This document shows, in pieces, positions 16,662 to 24,736 of a DNA stretch of 33,729 nucleotides. Each line of letters starts with the position of its first letter. The first letter of the stretch is position 1. The position numbers and the translations under genes were made by a program. The notes beneath the pieces are model-generated. The model saw only the letters and a program-made list of their open reading frames with translations, was not told where the DNA came from and did no database searches. Origin of the DNA: an uncultured Flavobacteriales bacterium (GTDB taxonomy: Bacteria > Bacteroidota > Bacteroidia > Flavobacteriales > BACL11); assembly GCA_950069165.1 (NCBI GenBank), contig CATMIT010000004.1:1-33729 (forward strand), given 5' to 3'.

Positions 16662-16940
16662 ATGACTATAGTTTTACTACACTTTTTATCTAAAATAAAT
16701 TTCAATCTTAATACAAGTAAGATTATTTACTATTTCCTAATCCTTTTAGCCATGTTGATGACATATAGTGCATCCTCACAGGTTACGGCTGATTTTTCAA
16801 CTATTGATTCTACCTCAGCTTGCGGCTCTTTAATTGTAGAGTTTCAAGATTTGTCAATAGGGAATCCGAATTCTTGGCTATGGGATTTAGGGAATGGTAA
16901 AATCTCTAATTTGAAATATACTATTTTACTAAAATACTAA
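16662..16940 (+). pseudogene. Truncated stub of a secreted PKD-domain protein
   Basis: A 92-codon frame with a basic/hydrophobic leader (signal-peptide-like, ending near SASSQ around residue 40) followed by the opening of a PKD repeat: VTADFSTIDSTSACGSL, then VEFQDLS and a WLWDLGNG core. In intact PKD proteins (hundreds to thousands of residues, often type IX-secreted adhesins) this core continues into a second half of the fold and further repeats. Here the sequence departs from the family right after GNGKISNL and stops 8 residues later (KYTILLKY). No continuation is visible in any plus-strand frame before the next gene. I read it as a remnant left by deletion. It could instead be expressed as a short secreted peptide. 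Confidence 0.55.
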
Positions 16941-16963
16941 ACTTCCTTATATATATTATGAAG

Positions 16964-16971
16964 TAAATTTG
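16964..16971 (+). promoter_or_regulatory. Candidate -7 element for the solute-binding lipoprotein gene
   Basis: TAAATTTG matches TAnnTTTG, 47 bases before the ATG at 17019, in the 78-base spacer after the PKD stub. No -33 TTG at usual distance. The region is AT-rich, so a chance match is possible. Confidence 0.3.
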
Positions 16972-17018
16972 ATGAGATAAAAAATTATTTTCTAATTTTA
17001 GCCAGATTAATTTTTTTT

Positions 17019-18596
17019 ATGAATTTTAAATTTGGTTTTTTTTTATTCTTCTTTTTTCTTTTGTCCTGCGGTAAAAATATACAGGATGAGAATCTATCTA
17101 TTTTTAGGTATAATCAAGCCTCTGGTATTGCAACACTTGACCCTGCTTTTGCAAAGGACCAAGCAACCATTTGGGCATGCAATCAGCTTTTCAGTGGCTT
17201 AGTTCAACTAAATAATAATTTGGAAGTGATGCCCTCTATTGCAAAAAGCTGGGAAATTTCAGAGGACGGCTTGGATTACACTTTCTTTTTACAAAAAAAT
17301 GTATTCTTTCATGCGCACCCCATTTTTGAAAAGGAAAGAAGGGTAGTAGCATCCGATTTTACATTTAGTTTTGATAGATTAAAAAGTAAAGAATTGGCAG
17401 CTCCTGGCGCATGGGTTCTCTCCAATGTAGAAAGCTATAAATCATTAAACGATTCTACTTTTGAGATAAATCTGCAAAAACCTTTCCCCCCTTTTTTAGG
17501 GCTTCTTTGCATGCAATATTGCTCAGTTGTTCCTAAGGAAATTATGAAAAATACCAATTTCAGAGAAAATCCAATTGGCACAGGACCGTTTCAATTTCAA
17601 TACTGGAAGGATGGGGTAAAATTAGTTTTCAGAAAAAACCCAAATTATTTTGAGAAAGAAGATGGGAAGCAACTTCCATTTTTAGATGCCATTGCCATTA
17701 CATTTGTAAAGGATAAACAAGCTGCTTTTCTTGAGTTTCTCAAAGGAAATCTTGATTTTATATCTGGAATTGACGGCTCATACAAAGATGAAATTTTAAA
17801 TAGAGATGGCAGTTTGAGGGAAAAATACAAAGGCAAAATAATTTTACAATCCCAGCCCTATTTGAATACCGAATATTTGGGTTTTTTGATGGAAGATGCT
17901 TTACCGCTTAAAATTAGACAAGCCATTAATTATGGTTTTGATAGGAAAAAAATGCTCAAATTCCTCCGCAACAATATTGGAACTCCTGCCGTGCAGGGTT
18001 TTGTTCCAAAAGGATTACCTTCTTTTTCAGAAAAACTGAAAGGATATAATTATAATCCTGCAAAAGCAAAACAATTAATTCAGGAAAGTAAATTTGATTT
18101 AAGTACGGAAATTACATTAAGTACTACTTCTTCTTATTTGGATTTATGCGAATACATCCAAAACTCCTTATCTGAAATTGGATTAAATATTAAAATTGAA
18201 GTAAATCCTCCATCCACGCACAGGCAAATGGTTGCTACTTCTAAATTATCTTTTTTTAGGGGAAGTTGGATTGCTGATTATGCAGATGCAGAAAATTATT
18301 TAGCCCTTTTTTATTCTAAAAACTTTTGTCCTAATGGACCAAACTATACCCACTTTAAAAGTGAAATATACGACTTACTCTACCAAGAAGCAGTCCATGA
18401 AGTAAGGGATAGTATTCGCTACTTACTTTACCGAAAAATGGATGAAATGATAATGGAGAAAGCTGCTATTGTTCCACTTTATTACGACCAAGTTTTGCGT
18501 TTTTCTCAGCCCAATATAAGTGGCTTTAATAGCAATGCCATGAATTTACTGGATTTGAAAAAAGTGGAAAAGACTAATGTGAAAAATAACCAATAA
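17019..18596 (+). CDS. Peptide-type ABC transporter solute-binding lipoprotein (SBP family 5)
   Basis: A 525-aa extracytoplasmic binding protein of the DppA/OppA family (SBP_bac_5). A Phe-rich signal peptide ends in the lipobox LLSC with C17. Family features include TLDPAFAKDQAT near the N-terminus, the LVQLNNNLEVMPSIAKSWEIS segment, VVASDFTFSFDR, and the NPIGTGPF motif. It should bind oligopeptides or a related small ligand outside the inner membrane. No permease or ATPase genes of such a transporter are adjacent, so it either serves a distant system or works alone. A T8 run ends at the ATG and a T9 run lies in the signal peptide (17036-17044). It is convergent with recG, with 41 bases between stops. 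Confidence 0.88.
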   Translation: MNFKFGFFLFFFFLLSCGKNIQDENLSIFRYNQASGIATLDPAFAKDQATIWACNQLFSGLVQLNNNLEVMPSIAKSWEISEDGLDYTFFLQKNVFFHAHPIFEKERRVVASDFTFSFDRLKSKELAAPGAWVLSNVESYKSLNDSTFEINLQKPFPPFLGLLCMQYCSVVPKEIMKNTNFRENPIGTGPFQFQYWKDGVKLVFRKNPNYFEKEDGKQLPFLDAIAITFVKDKQAAFLEFLKGNLDFISGIDGSYKDEILNRDGSLREKYKGKIILQSQPYLNTEYLGFLMEDALPLKIRQAINYGFDRKKMLKFLRNNIGTPAVQGFVPKGLPSFSEKLKGYNYNPAKAKQLIQESKFDLSTEITLSTTSSYLDLCEYIQNSLSEIGLNIKIEVNPPSTHRQMVATSKLSFFRGSWIADYADAENYLALFYSKNFCPNGPNYTHFKSEIYDLLYQEAVHEVRDSIRYLLYRKMDEMIMEKAAIVPLYYDQVLRFSQPNISGFNSNAMNLLDLKKVEKTNVKNNQ

Positions 18597-18637
18597 AAGA
18601 ATGAAACAATTGACAAATTCATTAGCTTGTATACAAA

Positions 18638-20734
18638 TTAAGAAATCCTACTCCATCCCATCCTCTGCTTAGCATAAGGCCTGTAAGTTCGAGCAATATT
18701 AATGTTCTCTGCTTTTTCCAAACTTTCATCTTCTTTTAATAAATTGATTGCTTCATTTCTGGCAAACTCCAATATTTTTCCATCTTTTACTAAATCAGCA
18801 ATTTTGAAATTGAGCATACCGCTTTGTCTAGTACCCATCATATCGCCAGGACCTCTTAATTTTAAATCCACTTCCGCAATTTTAAAGCCATCATTGGTAG
18901 TAGCCATGGTTTCCAGTCGCAATCTGCCTTCATTACTAATTTTATGTCCGCTTAGAAGCACACAATAAGATTGCTTACCACCTCTACCAACCCTTCCTCT
19001 TAATTGATGCAGTTGTGAAAGTCCGAATCGTTCGGCACTTTCAATTACCATTACGCTTGCATTAGGCACATCTACTCCGACCTCAATAACGGTAGTTGCC
19101 ACCATTATGTTGGTTACCCCTTCTGAAAAGCGTTTCATTTCATACTGCTTATCTTCCGACTTCATTTGTCCGTGCACTACACTTACTTGAAACTTTGGCA
19201 TTGGAAACTCTACTGAAATTGCTTTAAAACCATCCATTAAATCTTTATAATCCAACTTTTCGCTCTCTTGAATAAGCGGATAAACAATATAGATTTGTCT
19301 GCCCAAAGCAATTTGTTCGTGCATAAATTTATTCACTTTCAATCTGCTACTATCCGAGCGCCAAAGTGTCTTTATCTCTTTCCTTCCAGGAGGTAATTCA
19401 TCAATTATCGATACATCCAAATCGCCATAAAGCGTCATAGAAAGTGTCCTTGGAATTGGGGTTGCCGTCATCACCAAGATGTGTGGAGGAGTTGTGTTTT
19501 TTTTCCAGAGTTTTGCCCTTTGCGCTACCCCAAAGCGGTGTTGTTCATCAATAACTACAAATCCTAAATTTTTAAAAATTACTTTATCTTCTAAAAGCGC
19601 ATGTGTTCCAATTAGTATATCAATTTCACCATTTTCTAATTGCTGGTGTAATCCTTTACGTTCTTTTGTTTTTGTGGAGCCAGTTAATATTGCTACTTTC
19701 AAGTCTAATTCTTTCAGCTCATGCGATATGTTTTTGAAATGCTGATGCGCTAAAATTTCAGTTGGCGCCATCATGCATGACTGAAAGTTATTATCCACTG
19801 CCATAAGCATGCTGAGTAGTGCCACCAGTGTTTTTCCACTACCAACATCTCCTTGCAAAATCCGATTCATCTGAGCCCCTCTTTTTACATCTGCTCTTAT
19901 TTCTTTCAGCACTTTTTTTTGTGCATTTGTTAATTCAAATTGCAGATGATTTTTGAAATAATTATTAAAATAGTTATCTACTTTTTCAAAAATAAAACCC
20001 TTGTGTTTTTTTATCCTTGTGAGCTTCATTTTCAAAAGGTGAAATTGCAAGAAAAAAAACTCCTCAAATTTTAATCTTTTTTGGGCTCTTTCTAGCTTAT
20101 TTGTATCTGTTGGAGAATGAATATTTATTAGTGCATCTTCTCTTTTTGGCAGTTTTAATTTATTAAGTAAATTTTCTGATAATGTTTCCTCAATCTTGTT
20201 TTTTATTTGTGGAAGTAAAATTATAATCAACTTTCGTATTCCTCTACTATTAAGCCCTTTACTGCTTAAATATTCAGTAGAATGATATACTGCTTGCAAA
20301 GAGGAAGAAATAGATTGTTGTTTTTCAAAAATATCCATTTCAGGATGTACAATATTTATTTTATTTTGATAAGAGGAGGGTTTGCCAAAAACCAAATATT
20401 CTGTATCCCTTTTTATACCTTTTTTAATCCAACTAATACCTTTAAACCAAATGAGTTTCGTAATTCCCGTTCCATCCTGAAAATATGCGATCAATCGTTT
20501 TGCTCTTTTTTGCCCCTTTTCCTCAAAGCGAATAATCTTTCCTTTTAGCTGAATATATGGCATGTCTGCACTTAGCTCTGATACTTTATGAATAACACTT
20601 CTGTCGGTATAGCGAAAAGGATAATAATGCAGTAAATCAGAAAACGTAAAAATGCTTAATTCCTTTTTTAAGAGTTCAGCTCTCAAAGGGCCAACCCCCT
20701 TCAAATACTCTATTGGTGTATCTAAAAAATGCAT
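18638..20734 (-). CDS. recG: ATP-dependent DNA helicase RecG
   Basis: A 698-aa branch-migrating helicase that remodels stalled forks and Holliday junctions. The N-terminal wedge/OB domain begins with TPIEYLKGVGPLRAELL and covers about 55-165. The SF2 helicase motifs are intact: Walker A GDVGSGKT (295-302), motif II DEQH (396-399), motif III TATPIPRT (423-430), and the later QLRGRVGRG motif. The C-terminus has the RecG-type LKLRGPGDMMGTRQSG. The length is normal. It is the last gene of the six-gene minus-strand run, 32 bases after ybbR, and converges with the solute-binding protein gene. Confidence 0.96.
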   Translation of the reverse strand: MHFLDTPIEYLKGVGPLRAELLKKELSIFTFSDLLHYYPFRYTDRSVIHKVSELSADMPYIQLKGKIIRFEEKGQKRAKRLIAYFQDGTGITKLIWFKGISWIKKGIKRDTEYLVFGKPSSYQNKINIVHPEMDIFEKQQSISSSLQAVYHSTEYLSSKGLNSRGIRKLIIILLPQIKNKIEETLSENLLNKLKLPKREDALINIHSPTDTNKLERAQKRLKFEEFFFLQFHLLKMKLTRIKKHKGFIFEKVDNYFNNYFKNHLQFELTNAQKKVLKEIRADVKRGAQMNRILQGDVGSGKTLVALLSMLMAVDNNFQSCMMAPTEILAHQHFKNISHELKELDLKVAILTGSTKTKERKGLHQQLENGEIDILIGTHALLEDKVIFKNLGFVVIDEQHRFGVAQRAKLWKKNTTPPHILVMTATPIPRTLSMTLYGDLDVSIIDELPPGRKEIKTLWRSDSSRLKVNKFMHEQIALGRQIYIVYPLIQESEKLDYKDLMDGFKAISVEFPMPKFQVSVVHGQMKSEDKQYEMKRFSEGVTNIMVATTVIEVGVDVPNASVMVIESAERFGLSQLHQLRGRVGRGGKQSYCVLLSGHKISNEGRLRLETMATTNDGFKIAEVDLKLRGPGDMMGTRQSGMLNFKIADLVKDGKILEFARNEAINLLKEDESLEKAENINIARTYRPYAKQRMGWSRIS

Positions 20735-20766
20735 GTGGTAAAGATAAGAATAGTTGTTAGAACTAA

Positions 20767-21747
20767 TTACCTCTTAATCAACAAAAACTCCACTCTGCTT
20801 GGTTTAATTTTTACCACATTAGCAAAAGGTGGTTGTTTTCTTAACAACACTTCCAATTTATTTTTTTCTTCTAAATTATTTACATCCACTTCTGCTACAA
20901 AAAAAGAAGGTCCAAGCTTATCGTAATCGGCAAAAGCAACAGTAGTTACAACCTCTACTTTTGGTGGATAAAATTTTATTTTATATCCTTTAGGTACATT
21001 TATAGGATTTAGCGTAAGAGCTATAATTTTTTCTGTAAATTTTTCTACTTCAAAAGAAATTTGTACTTTTTTTTCAGAAAAAGAAATTCCATTAATATCA
21101 GATAAATCAATGTCTTGTTTTATGCCTTTTTCTACTTTGTCAAAAACAACAGCATCCGTTTCAATAAAATTAATTTCTGAAAGACTCTCATTTGTTCCGA
21201 AAACGAAAACACTATCGGGGGCAAGTTGAATCTTATCTTTTAATCGGTATTGAGAACTAAAGTAGAGATTACCGCTAAAAACAACAGCTACTTTTTTACT
21301 CTTTTTTTGCTGAAAGCGAACAAATAAAGTATCAGGAGTGATGCTTAAAATTATAATATCGGAAGAAAGCAATTTGTATAATTTTTTATAATGTCGTTTT
21401 ACAACCCACTGCTTTTGACTATAATTTTTTGTTTTTGTTTCCGTCAATGAATTTATCGAAATAACAAGGGGTTTTGTTTTTAAAAGTCTTTGATTTAATA
21501 AATAAAATCCGTGGGATTTTACTTTTAACTCCAGTTGTTTTTCTGGTTGATTTACAAGCTGTTTGCTTTCTGGAAAATCAGTATAATTAATAGGAATAAA
21601 AATAGAGGCTTCATACTCCTTACTCATTACCGTTAGAAACCAAAAAGCCAGAGAAACCAATAAAAAAATAAAATACTTACTTATCTTTTTATTCAAATGC
21701 AAGAATGTTGTTATTCGCCCAAATAACACTTGCAATTTTTTATACAT
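20767..21747 (-). CDS. YbbR/CdaR-like membrane-anchored protein
   Basis: A 326-aa protein with one membrane helix near residues 25-42 (YFIFLLVSLAFWFLTVMSK) and a large extracytoplasmic part of beta-rich YbbR-like repeats. In Firmicutes, CdaR with this fold regulates the cyclic di-AMP synthase CdaA. No cdaA is beside this gene, so that role is not shown here; Bacteroidota usually carry this gene between yajC and coaE. The family match rests on topology, the typical opening (AFWFLT followed by a short Ile/Val-rich strand, IFIPINYTDFP), and gene order. It starts one base after yajC ends and is surely co-translated with it. Confidence 0.78.
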   Translation of the reverse strand: MYKKLQVLFGRITTFLHLNKKISKYFIFLLVSLAFWFLTVMSKEYEASIFIPINYTDFPESKQLVNQPEKQLELKVKSHGFYLLNQRLLKTKPLVISINSLTETKTKNYSQKQWVVKRHYKKLYKLLSSDIIILSITPDTLFVRFQQKKSKKVAVVFSGNLYFSSQYRLKDKIQLAPDSVFVFGTNESLSEINFIETDAVVFDKVEKGIKQDIDLSDINGISFSEKKVQISFEVEKFTEKIIALTLNPINVPKGYKIKFYPPKVEVVTTVAFADYDKLGPSFFVAEVDVNNLEEKNKLEVLLRKQPPFANVVKIKPSRVEFLLIKR

Positions 21748-21748
21748 C

Positions 21749-22045
21749 TTAGCTTTTTATTTCAGTTTGTGCCAACATTGAAATAGCAGATTTTTCTACT
21801 TTTAATTTTCCCGAATCATGTACATCAAGTACTACTGTGGTCTTGCCCATTTCTGAAATTTTTCCGTGAATACCGCCAACACTAACTACCTTATCTCCAA
21901 CTTTTAGAGCATTCCTGAAGGCTGTTTCTTTTTTCTGCTTTTTTATTTGTGGACGAATCATAAAAAAATACATCACTGCAAAAATGAGCATAAAAAAGAT
22001 GATAGATGTATTTCCTGTTCCTACTTGTAATAAAATCAAATTCAT
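21749..22045 (-). CDS. yajC: Preprotein translocase accessory subunit YajC
   Basis: A 98-aa single-pass inner-membrane protein. The helix at about 12-32 ends in the family signature MIRPQIKKQKK, followed by the soluble domain KVGDKVVSVGGIHGKI. YajC associates with SecDF in the Sec holotranslocon. It is two bases downstream of the DUF1573 gene and one base upstream of ybbR, in the middle of the operon. Confidence 0.95.
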   Translation of the reverse strand: MNLILLQVGTGNTSIIFFMLIFAVMYFFMIRPQIKKQKKETAFRNALKVGDKVVSVGGIHGKISEMGKTTVVLDVHDSGKLKVEKSAISMLAQTEIKS

Positions 22046-22047
22046 TA

Positions 22048-22530
22048 TTAGTTTTGTTTTTTGGGCAAAATTACTAGCCCAGTTATGGTTAATACTATTG
22101 TGTTCGGTATGGCGTTGGTTACCAAAGTTACCGTTTTTTTCTGTTTGCCCTCACGGCCATTACTATTAAAAGTAACTTTTATCTCCGCCTTTTCACCTGG
22201 AGTAATTGGCTTTCTTGGCCATTTAGGGACAGTGCAACCACAGCTGCCTTTTGCGTTACTAATTATTAAATCGCCATGACCAGTATTGGTAAAAACAAAT
22301 TGATGTGAAACGGATTCTCCTTGAATAATTTCTCCAAAATTATGACTTAATTTTTCAAAGGACAATTCTGGAAGTGGTCCTTCTTGTTTAACCTCTTGTG
22401 CTGTAATTGGGTTATTTACTAAATTGGCTGAAATTCGTTCTTTTTTCCCAGTGTCAGCTTTTTTTGCCAAATCATTACAAGCAAAGTTTGCTGTCATCAA
22501 TAGGCATAATATTATCTTAATTATTTTCAT
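22048..22530 (-). CDS. DUF1573 exported protein
   Basis: A 160-aa exported protein with one Ig-like DUF1573 domain (PF07610): FEKLSHNFGEIIQGE, then FVFTNTGHGDLII, the hallmark SCGCTVPKWP, and a TVTLVTNAIPN strand. The N-terminus (MKIIKIILCLLMTANFAC) is a signal peptide; C18 is a possible lipid site but the preceding NFA is not a canonical lipobox. These proteins are widespread in Bacteroidota between nusB and yajC; function is unknown, with a structural or assembly role in the envelope likely. Confidence 0.88.
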   Translation of the reverse strand: MKIIKIILCLLMTANFACNDLAKKADTGKKERISANLVNNPITAQEVKQEGPLPELSFEKLSHNFGEIIQGESVSHQFVFTNTGHGDLIISNAKGSCGCTVPKWPRKPITPGEKAEIKVTFNSNGREGKQKKTVTLVTNAIPNTIVLTITGLVILPKKQN

Positions 22531-22554
22531 TTTTTATTTTTACAAATTTATAAA

Positions 22555-23499
22555 TTATTCTAAAAGGCCTCTCCCTACTTTTTTAATTTTTCCTGATTTT
22601 TTATACTCACTTATTACTTTATCTAATATGCCGTTTATGAAGCTTTTACTATTGCTAGTACTATAATATTTTGCAACTTCAATATATTCATTTAGTGTAA
22701 CTTTTACAGGGATCTCATCAAAATAAATTAGTTCGCACAAAGCCATCATAATAAGAATTTGATCCATTGATGCAATCCTATCCAAATCCCAGTTTTTCGC
22801 CCTTTTAGAAATAATATTTTCAAATTCTTTATGATTGATTATCGTTTTGCTAAAAAGTTTCTCCGCAAAAGTTTTGTCATCCTTGTTTTTAAATACAGCA
22901 GTTGCAATAATATGATTCTCTCGTATTTCAGTTGCCTTTATCTGACTATAAACAATATTGGCCACAAAGGGCAAATCATCCATCCAAAAAATACTTTCTT
23001 CCTCTAAAATATGATGCAAAAGTTCATCCTCAATGATGAAATTATCAAAAACAGAAAGTAAAAATTCTTTATCTTCTTTGAAAGAAGATTGGCTTGAAAT
23101 AGTATACGCTTTATACAAATCAGATTTCCAAATCTTTACAAATAATTTTCGAATTAAATCATGGTCGTTATTAAGCCAAAGTCCAGTAACTTTATTAATC
23201 TGACTTAATAAAACCTCATCTTCTGCAATCAATTTTATAAGATGATTGTCAGCAAACTTTTCATTCGCATTTTTATCTGCGTCCGTAGGAAAGTACTTGT
23301 TCTTTTGTCTATTCAGAAACTCTTTTGAGAATTGAGCCAAAGCAAGGGGTAGGGATAATAAAAGAAAATAAAGATGGGCAATACTATCGGCTTGCCTTAG
23401 CATCTGTTTTTGTGCCTTAGCTAAATCTTGGTCTTTTGAAGTAAAATACGCATACAAAGACTGCATGACCTTCAACCGAATATGCCTTCTGTTTATCAT
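22555..23499 (-). CDS. nusB: Transcription antitermination factor NusB (long Bacteroidota form)
   Basis: A 314-aa protein, about twice the length of E. coli NusB. The start MINRRHIRLKVMQSLYAY is the usual NusB opening. A long helical insertion occupies about 20-180. The C-terminal NusB fold is clear: DRIASMDQILIMMALCEL, then VKVTLNEYIEVAKYYS and SKSFINGILDKV. NusB binds boxA RNA with NusE in rRNA antitermination complexes. It lies 17 bases after the dehydrogenase gene and 24 before DUF1573. Confidence 0.93.
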   Translation of the reverse strand: MINRRHIRLKVMQSLYAYFTSKDQDLAKAQKQMLRQADSIAHLYFLLLSLPLALAQFSKEFLNRQKNKYFPTDADKNANEKFADNHLIKLIAEDEVLLSQINKVTGLWLNNDHDLIRKLFVKIWKSDLYKAYTISSQSSFKEDKEFLLSVFDNFIIEDELLHHILEEESIFWMDDLPFVANIVYSQIKATEIRENHIIATAVFKNKDDKTFAEKLFSKTIINHKEFENIISKRAKNWDLDRIASMDQILIMMALCELIYFDEIPVKVTLNEYIEVAKYYSTSNSKSFINGILDKVISEYKKSGKIKKVGRGLLE

Positions 23500-23516
23500 T
23501 TTTAAGAACTTAAATT

Positions 23517-24611
23517 TTATCTTTTACTATATGCTTCTAACCTTTGTTCAGCAATACTAATTGCCGCCTCATTTGTGGTTGTATCATCCTGTTCAGCTTT
23601 GTTGAGTATTTCCAAAGTAGTGTTATAAATATTCTTGGTTTCCTCTAAGGATTTCTCTCTGGAAAATCCTTTTATCTCAGAATAAACATTGATAAGACCG
23701 CCAGCATTAATCAAAAAATCAGGAGCATAAATAATCCCTCTTTCTTTCAGCTGGCTGGCATGAATATTCTCATCAGCCAATTGATTATTTGCAGCACCTG
23801 CTATTATTTCACATTTCAATCTATTAATATTTTCTGTATTTAGTGTCGCTCCTAATGCACATGGAGAATAAATATCCATATTCAAATCAAAAATAGCCTC
23901 TGCTTCAACTACTTTTGTGTCATATTTTTCAGATACAAAATTTAATCTCTCTTTGTTTATGTCATTAATAAAAATGTTCGCTTTTTCTTCTGACAAATAC
24001 TTAACCAAATGCGCTCCAACATGCCCAATACCTTGTACCAATATTCTTCTCCCTTTTAGACTATCGCTTCCCCAACGATACATTGCTGCTGCCTTCATTC
24101 CCATATAAACGCCATAAGCAGTTACCGGTGAAGGATCACCACTTCCACCTAATTCCTCTGCTATACCTGTTACATGATTGGTTTCCATTTTGATATATTC
24201 CATATCTTTTGGTCCCATACCGACATCCTCTGCTGTAATATATTTACCGCCCAAGCTTTCCACAAATTGCCCAAACCTACGCAATAAAGCTTTCGATTTT
24301 TGAGTAGCTGAATCGCCAAAAATAACTGCTTTTCCCCCACCTAATTCTAATCCTGAAATGGCAGCTTTATAAGTCATCCCTCTTGATAGTCGCAGTACAT
24401 CTTCAAAGGCTTCTAGTTCATTCTTATAATCCCACATTCTAACTCCACCAAGTGATGGGCCCATTGTAGTATTGTGTATTGCAATAATGGCTTTTAATCC
24501 TGTTTTTTTATCCCTGCAAAATACGACTTGTTCGTGTCCCATTTTGTCCATTTTGTCTAAAATAATACTTTTTTGCCTCTCACTTACATTCAATCCGCTT
24601 AATTCAATCAT
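23517..24611 (-). CDS. Leucine dehydrogenase-type amino acid dehydrogenase
   Basis: A 364-aa Glu/Leu/Phe/Val dehydrogenase family enzyme, closest in length and motifs to leucine dehydrogenase. The substrate site contains GPSLGGVRMW, with catalytic lysines K82 (TYKAA) and K94 (LGGGKAVI) and D129 (YITAEDVG). The nucleotide loop is GIGHVG (194-199). It would deaminate branched-chain amino acids to 2-oxo acids with NAD+, a substrate source for a branched-chain E2 such as the one at 8.7-10.0 kb. It heads the six-gene operon and is divergent from the ABC exporter gene, with 125 bases between. Substrate preference (Leu versus Phe or Val) is inferred. Confidence 0.9.
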   Translation of the reverse strand: MIELSGLNVSERQKSIILDKMDKMGHEQVVFCRDKKTGLKAIIAIHNTTMGPSLGGVRMWDYKNELEAFEDVLRLSRGMTYKAAISGLELGGGKAVIFGDSATQKSKALLRRFGQFVESLGGKYITAEDVGMGPKDMEYIKMETNHVTGIAEELGGSGDPSPVTAYGVYMGMKAAAMYRWGSDSLKGRRILVQGIGHVGAHLVKYLSEEKANIFINDINKERLNFVSEKYDTKVVEAEAIFDLNMDIYSPCALGATLNTENINRLKCEIIAGAANNQLADENIHASQLKERGIIYAPDFLINAGGLINVYSEIKGFSREKSLEETKNIYNTTLEILNKAEQDDTTTNEAAISIAEQRLEAYSKR

Positions 24612-24661
24612 TTTTTATGGTTTTTAAATTTTATTTTCTGCTCTACTTTACAGATAATTTA

Positions 24662-24669
24662 TACTTTTG
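24662..24669 (+). promoter_or_regulatory. Candidate -7 element for the ABC exporter gene
   Basis: TACTTTTG matches TAnnTTTG in the 125-base divergent spacer, 67 bases before the proposed TTG start. The leader would be about 60 nt. No good -33 TTG. The rest of the spacer shows nothing else I can name. Confidence 0.3.
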
Positions 24670-24736
24670 GGCAGAAGAAAAACGGCTTGCGAAATTACGT
24701 ATTTTATTCCTTACAGCAAAATAAAAACAACTTAAA

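Noticed and set aside
18627..18636. TTGTATACAA palindrome between the solute-binding protein gene and recG as a terminator
   Set aside because: It has no loop, is weak A/T, and is not followed by a T-run; how these convergent genes terminate is unresolved.
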